From Pempheris klunzingeri (Eukaryota > Chordata > Actinopteri > Acropomatiformes > Pempheridae): a DNA stretch of 64,000 bases. Each line of letters opens with the position of its first letter. Within the stretch, counting starts at the first letter, position 1. A program made the translations under genes and the position numbers. Shown here in pieces: positions 54,427 through 64,000 of the stretch. The stretch covers positions 10,888,915 to 10,952,914 of the forward strand of contig NC_092032.1 in the NCBI RefSeq assembly GCF_042242105.1, in the 5' to 3' direction. The notes beneath the pieces are model-generated. The model was not told where the DNA came from. It worked only from the letters and a program-made list of their open reading frames with translations, and made no database searches.

Positions 54427-57400
54427 GTAGAGCACCAACAGAATAACTTCCTCAGTACAAATGAAGCCATCATTTTGCAATACTGTGTGATTTCAATTAT
54501 TATTCCTGATTTGACTTCTAATAAATAATAAACTTTTTACATCTCATCAGCATCCTCTATTTTAAATTGTAACTGGCAACACAGGAGAGATTAAATGTTT
54601 CAGTGTCGCAAATGTGCCAGGATTACAGTTATTGTGTGGATATGATAGTGTGGTAGCTGTGGTCATCTTACAAGAATATTCATTGTATGGCAAGTGAAGA
54701 ATATTAGTTCAACTTGAAAGAAAGTTCTCAGAATTGACGTCGCCGTTATTGGGATGAGTAATCCCAATATCCAATCCCATCATCTCCAATGCATGTCTTT
54801 AAAATCTTATGGTATTGATCAGAAAACCCTGCTAATATTTCTTCTAATTAGATTGACTGCACTATAAGCTGTAGTCTTGATTTGCAATCACTAGCCTGTA
54901 AGCTCCTGTAGCTTTCAGACAAATCAAAACACACCTGAGCCCCCACCATCTGCTGAAGAGAGAAAATATCTTGAACAGATGCCTGCGTCTCTCCTACAAA
55001 TTGGCTCATTTGTCTGAGTGGTTTGTTTACTGAATTTTGGCGCTTGTGCATGAGACATGATAATTACATGTAACATTTGTGTTGCACAGCATTTGTGACA
55101 CAAACACTGCACAAGATTCCCTTTATAGTCACGCAAGATGTGTTATATCAACACACGATAATTATTCATGCATGTAGTTCTGTAGTACTGCACCCATGTT
55201 GCTCAGTGTACCATGTACCATATTCTGTTGTGGTCTGTTTCAGGCCCGCCCCAGGAGAACATGGCAAACCCTAAAGAGAAAACTCCAATGTGTTTGGTGA
55301 ATGAGTTAGCCCGTTTTAATAGGATCCAACCACAGTACAAGCTCCTCAATGAGAGAGGCCCTGCACACGCTAAGGTAAGGAATGGGGACGTGATGCTGAA
55401 GCCTAGAAAAATTGTGCATGGGGGGAAAAAGGGTTAATAATTTACCTTTTGTGTGAAAGTTGAAACAATTTAATGTAAAAAGTCTCAGGATTATGCTCAA
55501 TTGTATGTTGAAATGATCAACCAATGAATGAGTTGTTTTCGTAAGTGAATATTGGTTATACAGATTACAGCCCCTGCCATACATGTAGTAGCTGTCGTGT
55601 AACGTCTCTCCCTCTGGGTGTCACTGTACCAGATCTTCACCGTGCAGCTGACTCTTGGGGAGCAGGTGTGGGAGGCAGAGGGCACCAGCATTAAAAAGGC
55701 CCAGCACTCCACAGCTGCCAAAGCGCTGGACGAGAGCGTCCTTCCCAGGCCAGCGCCCCGCTCCCCTAAAGTGGACATCAACAGCAACCCAGGTACTTGC
55801 TATTTACTAAGAATGTGTCTGTTTTTACTTTTAAACCCACTTGTTACTTATGTGTGAGGACTGGAATAGCTGATATAATTTTACAGCTACAAAATGGCAA
55901 AATTTTAGAAAGTTCAGATTGAACTTTTTGTTTTACTTTGGCCTCAGCTTCAGCAGCAGATAACAGATGCTGGTTACAAAGTAAAATGGGATTTTAGCCT
56001 GTCAGGAAAAAAAACAAGGCCCTCTTAAGGTTATCATTAAGGTTGTCAATAGTGAGATTAATTTTTCAGAGCATGACAGCTGGTTGGATCTCCTACTGTT
56101 ATGACTATGAAAATATGGAAGGGGAGGAAGAACATCTTTCTGTTTCTTCTCCTCTTTATATGTAAGAAGCTGATTACATCCACTTTAAAGGGGATGTAGT
56201 GGTAAAAATGATGAGGCTGTGATTGAAGTTTATAATTTGATATATGATATACTCTGTGTGTTAATTACAATGTTTGATTTGAATGCATTATTAAAACCAC
56301 TTGATTTTAAATGCATTATAAATATCTTTAGCGGAGAGGCTAGCCTCTGCAGAGGGTGGCCTACACCTCATATGCCAGCCAAAGATCCAAAAGTAGAGCC
56401 AAGGGTAGAAATCCCCTCCCTCCCCAGAGTGGGTGAAGGCACGACATCATGTTGGCACATGTGATGATTTTTTTTGGGGAATTGGCCAGAAAACCCCTGA
56501 ACAGACACAATCATTTTCTGCTGACTTTTGAAAATAACTTTTTAGAACATAGGAACAGCTTAGGTTTATCGTTGTATCTACTTTTTTTGTACACAGTTAA
56601 CTCCTTTGTGCCATTTTGCCTGCTTCCACTGCCTGTTTTCCAAGACCTCTTTTCTGACTCCAAGATAAAATCAAGCAGAGACTTCTTGATAACATGTTGA
56701 GGAAGACTCCAGTCTTTATCTAGCTGAAGCTTTTTGCCTCTACGGGGTCGTTTGCTGCTTTGAGCCAGTCATCGTTGGTGTTATCAATGCATGCAGTCCA
56801 AAATATCCCAGCTAGCCTGGAGCTTGTTAGATAGACATCAAATGCTGCCTGTTGGGCCGGCTAACAATGACCTCTTAAATCAAAACACAGTGCTGAAAGA
56901 AGGTTTTAAGCCTCAAACACAGAATAAAACATTTTAATTGTAGTTACAATACATTATTTTCCTCTGAGCTCTCTGAATCATGTAAGTATGCAACGAAGCA
57001 GCAGATGAATCTTCTGTCATTTCTGTCTGACAAGCACAGAAGGTCCGTGCATTGACAGACTCACGCCACCATATGTCAAATTTGAGCTGTTCCTTTAAGG
57101 TTGTATTAGTGCCCTCTACTGTCTTTTTTCTGTAGAGCTAAGTGTATTGGTGAAATGATGCACATTCAGTACTGTATATATCCATATGGAGGGAGATGGG
57201 GAGGCATCAAAAGTCACTTCACTTGTGTTTTGTTTTGGGAAGTCACTGCTTTTCATGTGCAGGTGTAATCATGAAGAAAAGGGTTGATGTTCAGGGTGAA
57301 GTGAAGAAATGCGGTAAAGCATTTGTGTCTTGATGGTGCCGTCCTGTCTCCATTATTAAAGGAATGTGTTTTTCACCTGGAGAAGTTTGGCTTGCGGGTG

Positions 57401-58003
57401 TAGCTCTCGAGCCACTTGATATACTTAAATAGTCCGTGCTCAGAGCAATGCCAGGACAGACCTTCCCTGTGAAGCCTAAGTGCAGGCTCATGTTTGATCT
57501 GTGGCCAAATTAATACCACCAGCCTGTCTTGCCTCCCTTGCCCTCTGTGGCATTGTAGTAGTGAAAGACCTCATAGCCAGCTCTTAATGGGATTAAGAAA
57601 GCCCTGTGACGGGTTATGCAACATCCGTGGGGATGTGTGGGGTTAGCAGGCAGTGGGGTTTTTATATTTTAACATGACGAATGTTAACTAGAGTACATCT
57701 TGTAAAGTCAGTTGTTGCTCCTGTGTTATATTCTACAAACTGAGACAATTTTCGCTGATTCGCTGCTGATTTCAAATACCAGTATGTCATACATTGCTTT
57801 GATAAGTCTTGGTATTTAATGTTTACTACACATTTGCCTTGCCATTCATATGTACTCTCACATGCAGGCAGTATAACACCCACAGTGGAGCTGAATGGTC
57901 TGGCCATGAAGAGAGGGGAGCCAGCTATCTACAGGCCTTTGGATCCCAAGCCAATGCCCAACTACAGAGCTAATTACAACTTCAGAGGGATGTTCAACCA
58001 AAG
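54228..58003 (+). CDS. stau2: Double-stranded RNA-binding protein Staufen-2, 5' part (4 coding exons)
   Basis: Exons 54228-54426, 55244-55374, 55633-55792 and 57868-58003 join in frame to about 208 residues; the remaining exons lie beyond the window. Staufen-2 binds structured 3'UTRs and transports mRNA in RNP granules, notably to dendrites. The usual mammalian start MANPKEKTPMCLVNELARFN is residue 73 here; an upstream exon adds 72 Pro/Ala/Gly-rich residues beginning MAQVKVQTSAPLAGPG. The first dsRNA-binding domain is at about 80-150 (QPQYKLLNERGPAHAK, then VQLTLGEQVWEAEG and SIKKAQHSTAAKAL). The fourth exon carries the linker SITPTVELNGLAMKRGEPAI to FRGMFNQR, leading into domain 2. Both starts have A at -3 and G at +4. 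Confidence 0.93.
55244..55374 (+). CDS. stau2: stau2 coding exon B (canonical start, dsRBD1 first half)
   Basis: Acceptor gtttcag|gcccgc, donor ctaag|gtaagg. Contains the conserved start ATG at 55261 and MCLVNELARFNRIQPQYKLL followed by NERGPAHAK. Confidence 0.95.
55633..55792 (+). CDS. stau2: stau2 coding exon C (dsRBD1 second half)
   Basis: Acceptor gtaccag|atcttc, donor ccag|gtactt. IFTVQLTLGEQVWEAEGTSI then KKAQHSTAAKALDESVLPRP. The first residue is Ile where mammals have Met. Confidence 0.95.
57868..58003 (+). CDS. stau2: stau2 coding exon D (linker before dsRBD2)
   Basis: Acceptor catgcag|gcagta, donor caaag|gtgagc. GSITPTVELNGLAMKRGEPA through NYRANYNFRGMFNQR, almost identical to the mammalian sequence. 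Ends two bases into a codon. Confidence 0.96.
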
Positions 58004-61000
58004 GTGAGCTCCAAAAACTGAACTTACCCAGCTCGAACCGTTGACCGCTTCACTCCCAGTGCTTTGAAGTATGTAGACACTGGATAATCGTTTCAGTAAT
58101 AGGGGTGACGTGTCTTAAGGAGCTTGTCAAGTGTATTTTTGTTAACTCTTTCTTGAAACTAGTCCCTCTCCCACATTATTTTTTGTCCTTTGAGTCTGCG
58201 ATTATGTCGATGCAAGGTCTGCTAATTTCATTCACATGAACAAATACAAATTTTATACACTACTGCATCATTTGGTAATAATTAGGACAGACACAATAGA
58301 TTAAGCTGTAGTGAGTGGATGCTTTTGAGTTGATTCACTTTGGAAGTGCTTCACTTTTGGTGTGTGATGCCAGCTTAGTGCTGGATTGGATAATTGGCTA
58401 AAACATGGAGGAAAAGTTGAGCTCTGAGATATAATAAAATTAGTGTGGACATGGTCCTGATATATTTTGGATCACCTCAAACTGCATTTAGGCCATCTTT
58501 GATCCCACTGGCTCAGATGTGTGTCAGACGTGGCCCCCCCACTCCATATGTTTCCTAAACTGATGAAGGAACTGATGGATGTGGTGCCCTGATGGGGTCC
58601 CTTTGCACTCAGTCACTGTCAACTTTCTTTCTTCCTTCCGTTTTTTTTTCCACTTTACTGGAGCCATCCAGCTATTTCCAGAACTCCATAAAAATGCCAC
58701 TGAGGTGCAATTAATGATCCCCCCTCCCTCAGTGAAGGAATGTTACTTAGGACTCGGATGTGTTAACTCATTTTACACAAAATCTAAGTGCATTGGACTC
58801 TCAATGAGGAAGTGTAACAAGGTGTAACGCGCACTGAGGAAGAGAAATTGGTACGTGTTTTTCCTATGTGTAAAAGGCAAGGCATAAAACTGTATGTTTT
58901 CAAATGGTAGGCTTTTCCCTTGTTTCAATCTTACTGAAATGTCAGCTTAGTATAAATATTATTTTACTTAAGTAGTTTACGAAGTTATTAGAGTTCTAAA
59001 TATTATGATATCATTTTAAATACAGAGGCAATGGGTCAGAGGTTGAGTTATGTGGCTCCAGAGTGCATACTGTTCCTGAGAACATGACAAATTTCATAAA
59101 CCCAGTAATCATCTAAGTTAATTTTGTATTGAGCTATTTTCTGGAGCTGTTGTGATCTCCTCCAGATGGCAGTGTTTCTTCATTTTAAAAGTGATTTAGC
59201 ACCCATTTTGTAACAGGCAAGGTAGGAATGTGGAGATTTAACACGGGTTTTCATAGGTATGGATCTCTGCAGTGTAATCTGTCGTAAATTTACATGCAAA
59301 GCTTTGCTTCTCAAAGCACTAAACACAGAAGAAGAAGCATGCATGTCTGTTTTGCTTTTTATGTAAACTTTGGCTCATGTGAGTCCTACGGTAAGGTATT
59401 CTGATGCCAAATGTTTGGGATTTATTTTTAAAATGCGGACACGTTGCCAGAAACAGCCTGTGAATCAGTTGCAGTGTTAGGTAACTGAGTCTAGTCAGCA
59501 GACAATCTAGCATCTGGCTCACATCTTCTACTATTTGATCCATGCAGGAACAAACAGGGGGTGAAAGACAAATGTCTGTGAGGTAGAGGGGAAAATCTGT
59601 TTTCCAGCATCTGTCTGTCAATGTCATATGTCACAGTGATGAGTTTCTAAGAGACAGGCTGTGTCTGTTCCTCATGGTCTGTTTTGTTTTCTCATGCCAC
59701 TTTGTAAGGAAGCGAGAGGGGTGAGGGGATGTGCGTGTCTGAAACAGAAAAGACGTAGGAGTATATATTATCCCAAGGTCACTTATGTTTTCATTAGGTC
59801 TCTCTCTTTTAGTGTAGTCAAGCCCTCGATTAATGAAAGCGAGACCTTCGGAATATGAATTCTCTTCATCAGACGACTGACTGTGTGGCGGAGTGGCAGG
59901 CCATATCCACAATCGGTCACCTTAATGATACTGCAGGGAAACGAAGGTTTCCATATGCCCATGTCCTTACCTATTATGATGAATAAGAGTGATCCGGAGT
60001 CATGTTGATGGAAAATCTTCCCATTAAAAGGGCAGCCTGGCTCTGATCCATCAGCGCTCTAATCACCACCAAGACCAGTATTGATTCATTCAGAAAGTGC
60101 CCTGATGAGAAAATATGGCGATTATATGAAATGTGCATTTATCTGCGTCTTAATGAATCTTATTTATGGTGAAGGGCCTGTGCATAATTTCTTACCATCC
60201 AAGTCCACATTTAAATCGGTGATTCATCTCTGTTATCCTGCAGTCATAACCATGCCATTGTTCATTCTCAAATACTTAACATACTCAGAGAGATGCATGT
60301 TATTCAGCTTATTCATTCAGTTACTCAGCTGCTGTGAAACAGTATATGGAAATTCAGCCCAAATGATTCACACAAATGTTCTTTGAATCAAGAAAATATT
60401 TTTGTTATCAAGAAATGTGGTTACGTCAGCCCTTTTTTTCGTGGACAATCCCCGTCTCCCGTGTTATCATTGGAACACCTGATTGAAATGACTCATACAG
60501 GGCTCCTCCAGTCCATCCATGGCGCTCCCAGCTTTCCCCCTGCCGCCGTGATCCCAGGGGGGCGGGGGCGCCTGCATCCTGCATTCTGTCAGAGTTGGAA
60601 TTTGGATAGGACTTTCCCTGTTAGTGCAAAGCAGAACAGTTAGAAGCCACCCACCTCCTCCCAGCCCTCATTTGGTTATGACCGTACCATTGTGTCAGCT
60701 GGAAGAATAGTGGGCTGAAAGACTGGGGGTGCTTTGCTCTGTGACATTTCCTCCTGTGATGATGTTAAGATACCGAGCTGGCCATTACTGCTTTCTCTGC
60801 ATGAAACCGAGAGGAAGAGTGGGTCACCTGTGCTGCAGGGCGTTTGGTACTTAATGTATTGTTGTATTGGCCAGTCTGGAATTTAACAGGAGAGTAAATA
60901 GGGTCCATATTTTTTTATATAGTTTTTAAGCTACAGTATTCAATATTTTTCTATAAACTGAGGGGAAAATGACTAGTTATGTGTAAGGGGACACTCATAA

Positions 61001-61623
61001 TGATGAACCCATATATCAATATCACCTGACTCACCCTGCAGTTCCACCCAGTTCAAAGCATTTTTAGCATTTTCCAGCTGATCGTTTTGATGTTTCAGCC
61101 CACATCTTCATTGTTTTGTTTCAGTGCAGGCAGCTGTTTTTATGAACATGCTGGTAATCCCTCTGTATGCTACCTACCCAGTTTAGCAGCTGAAGAGACG
61201 GATATTTCACTCAAAGGTTGGTATAGACCAAACCAGAGTGAAAAGGAAAGACAATATTGGAAATACTCTAACCAGTTGGCCAGAGGTCTGACTTTAAATG
61301 TATGCTACTGTTCTCTCTCTGCTGATTGTTGAAATAAACAATAGTTTATAATATTTGATCACTGTCTCTTAAAAAAACTATGTATGAAAAACTATATAAT
61401 GAAAAGCAGTAAAAAGCCACAACAACGAACATGAAGCATTGAATACAGGTGTCAACACCTTTACATGTGCTACACATACTTAAATGTTTGCCGAGCTTGG
61501 CCTGTGATTGGGGAACACAAAGGGTTAAATGCATCATGGCTGTGCTCTAGATTTGTCTTATAACTACCGTATATGGCAGTGTCCTTGTAAAATCAATGAC
61601 AACCTTACATATGCCTCTGTGAC

Positions 61624-61642
61624 TGTGTGTGTGTGTGTGTGT
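61624..61642. repeat. (GT)n microsatellite
   Basis: Nine GT units. Confidence 0.85.
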
Positions 61643-61764
61643 CTGTACATGCTCATGTGAGAAATATAAAGAGACAGTTGCCATGGAAAGATACTTATCC
61701 TTGAAAAATGAATACCCTTCTCATGCCTGCAGGACATCAGAATAACACCAGACAGCAAAACTGC

Positions 61765-61804
61765 TGCACACGCACACGCACACACACACACACACACACA
61801 TACA
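61765..61804. repeat. (CA)n microsatellite
   Basis: About 18 CA units with two CG interruptions near the left end. Confidence 0.92.
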
Positions 61805-63311
61805 CAGGTGTACTTTGTCATATGCATCTCTAATTGGGCCAACCTGGCTCACTGGAAAGGCAAATCTGCCCATGAGCACTTTTCTATATATTCGACATTT
61901 CCTCTCATCTCTTCCTATGTGGAGGTATCGGATATCCCCTTAGGTCCCCTTCACACATGCAGTTGCCTTTTTTTTTCTTCTTTCTCACTTTCCCATTCAA
62001 GTTTATTTTTTATATAGCTTACTGGCCTGTTGGGCTGTAGAATCTCATATAGCCTAATCAGGACACTGTGTGCTCTTTCATCCACTCAGGCATGCCACAG
62101 ATATGGTTTCTCTTATCTATCCCATCATCAGTGCTGTCCAAAAACAAAAGGGAGCTGCCAAAGCCCACAAGGTAGAGACTTCAGAGGAATAACTTTTTAT
62201 TGCATTAGGCTTTTTTAAAACCATGTAGCTGCATAGATCAGTAAATCACATGCATTCACTCCGATAGTTCGTAAATTACCATGGGCGACGTGCCAGAACA
62301 AAGGACAATCTGTCCAAATTGTACAAATGGGTGTAAACTCATAAAGCAGTGTTTTATTGAGGAGTGGAGGAGTGGAATACAGGTCCAACATAAACAAATG
62401 CTAAGAATGATTTGTGCTCAACAGGCTCAGTGACACAGAAGTCTGTTTTCTTCTTTCATCTCCACTCTTCTGTGTGGAGCTTGGCGTTTGTGTACCCCTG
62501 TGTGTCCTCCTCTCCTCTCTGGCTTTGATGTATTGGATGTAAAAATGGACTTTAGACCACTACATGTGCAGCAGGTTACATCAGTAGAAATACCTTTTTG
62601 TAATTGTGCCTTTCGGTATGCAATGTTTCCCTTTAGGATGGAGGTGTAGCAGAGGAAGTGATGCATGTGTGTGTTTTTATGTCTGGCCTACGGGGAGGTT
62701 TCCATTTGTCTGCCAGCTCTAGAGGGGCTCTGCTCTTGGGGCATCTGTAAATCTGTTGAAATTAATACCAAAAAAATGGAATGCATGTATTTGGGATGAC
62801 TCAAAACAAGCTACAGGTTCCAGGTTTATTGTAATGAAGGAATATGTCACGTAGTGCAACACTGCCACTCATTTATGCGTTTTTAAGATTTTGGAGGACA
62901 ATGGAGCTCTGTGGAAGTTTTGGTCTTTTCATTGTCTGTGTTGACTATAAGAAAAATATAGAACGTTACCGGCCTTATCCTTTAAACTTCAGGTATTTTA
63001 ATATTCTGGTGAAAATCATTATTGTAAATTCTCTAATGAACTTTGAAAAGGGAGACAGCTGAACTGAATGATCCTGGGGAAAACACTGGGCAGGGTGAGT
63101 CACATGACTAAGCAGACTTCCTCATGAGAGCTCACATCTGTATCTTTGTACAGATGGACACACTTGTATCTTTTCCCAGGAAATCAGACGCTTGTTTTGC
63201 TTTAGCACTCAAAATGATCCGTGCCACCTCCCGGGTAGCTGTGCAGCACCAGTGCTGAGCAGTAAATGGCTGTCAGCAAAGTGGTGATGTGGTCTGGTGG
63301 GTTGAAGCACG

Positions 63312-63335
63312 TTTTTTTTTTTTTTTTTTTTTTTT
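63312..63335. repeat. Poly(T) run
   Basis: 24 T in a row inside the stau2 intron; could be the A-tail of an old minus-strand retroposed copy, though nothing recognisable lies next to it. Confidence 0.8.
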
Positions 63336-64000
63336 GTTCCTGTGTTTTTATGCAACAGCTCTGCGAAAAAAGCAGTGATTTTATCACATTGATCCTCCAC
63401 ATTGCCAAATCGTGGATACTGTACCATGACTGTTTTTCTACTACTTGTTTCTGCTATGTGAAATTCCTCTTTGGCAACGACAGTAGCTTATGATCTCATT
63501 TAATGCCATGAGGATCACCTTTTGTGCATTGCAGATGCATAAAAACTGAAACATGAACATAAAGCATCCTGCTGCATATTTTGTATCTTTTACAAGTAAT
63601 GCATGAGAGGCCTTTTTCTTTAAAAAGTGTCCATAATAATTTTCCACTCCTAGTGTAAAATCCAGGTGTCTGTCTCCTTTCTCGGTCTCCTTTTCTAGAG
63701 AAACAGATTAATTTTGAACTCATCACAATCTCTAATCGCTCTCCTATGGTTGGATGTGCCACTGGAAGAAGTGGTGAGATTTGGTTTACTTTGGTTTGAA
63801 TCATACCAGCAGCAGACACACTGTTGGACTACGTAGCTACGTCTGTTAGGCTTCACACTGCCATAAGACTGTTAGGAGGCCCGTCACCCTGTGTCATTAT
63901 AATGCTTTTCTCAGCAGCGAAAGTCAAAACAAAGTTTGTTCTGTTAAGTGATGCTACGCTGCTTCTTTGGTGGTCCGACCATTTGAGAGCTCACAAGGAA

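Larger units (their letters stand above)
58004..64000 (+). other. stau2: stau2 intron after exon D (at least 6 kb, runs out of the window)
   Basis: No dsRBD2 exon is found before the window ends. Contains GT and CA microsatellites (61624-61642, 61765-61804), a 24-nt T run (63312-63335), a CTCF-core-like site (59159-59172) and a low-repeat stretch (59930-60240) that could be conserved non-coding sequence. Confidence 0.75.

Noticed and set aside
62091..62171. Exon-like block in the stau2 intron (ctcag|gcatgc ... cacaag|gtagag)
   Set aside because: The translation does not resemble Staufen dsRBD2 (expected to resemble the segment after FRGMFNQR), and the borders are ordinary chance matches.

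Overview
The window is nuclear DNA of a ray-finned (teleost) fish. Introns have GT..AG borders, the four proteins are vertebrate proteins that match their mammalian orthologues almost residue for residue, CA/GT microsatellites are abundant, and there are dispersed repeats of a kind common in spiny-rayed (percomorph) fishes. No bacterial, viral or plasmid gene is visible. The lineage is inferred from sequence character only.

Four genes lie on the + strand. (1) jph1, junctophilin-1: complete, coding exons at 510-888, 3585-4353, 20743-20861, 27881-28614 and 29340-29420, giving 693 residues, with a probable 3'UTR reaching a poly(A) signal at 32150. (2) eloc, elongin C: complete, coding exons at 38402-38405, 38648-38791 and 39738-39928, giving 112 residues, preceded by a 5'UTR exon ending at 37892. 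(3) ube2w, an N-terminal-directed ubiquitin-conjugating enzyme: complete, six coding exons from 41796 to 48643, giving 151 residues. (4) stau2, double-stranded-RNA-binding Staufen-2: 5' part only, coding exons at 54228-54426, 55244-55374, 55633-55792 and 57868-58003; the rest lies beyond the window. The order jph1-eloc-ube2w-stau2 matches the human 8q21 block, but TMEM70 and LY96, which sit between ELOC and JPH1 in human, are not seen here.

The genes do not form one pathway. Jph1 tethers plasma membrane to sarcoplasmic reticulum in muscle. Eloc is the adaptor of Cullin-2/5 ubiquitin ligases, Ube2w is an E2 enzyme, and Stau2 carries mRNA. Eloc and Ube2w both belong to the ubiquitin system and lie about 1.5 kb apart.

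Non-coding content: about 26 kb of jph1 introns (intron 2 alone is 16.4 kb) holding microsatellites, G-rich tracts, a repeat made of about 120-bp modules (5340-6190), copies of a GCTAAGCTAAGC-bearing fold-back repeat on both sides of exon 4, and a pair of MEF2-type sites at 11388-11523. Between eloc and ube2w is a short element with 16-bp terminal inverted repeats bounded by TTAA. I found no evidence of an undescribed multi-gene system. The best leads are an in-frame upstream coding exon of stau2 that resembles the Staufen-1 N-terminus, a four-fold 10-residue repeat in Jph1, a repeat insertion next to the jph1 exon 4 donor, and several compact regulatory or structural motifs.
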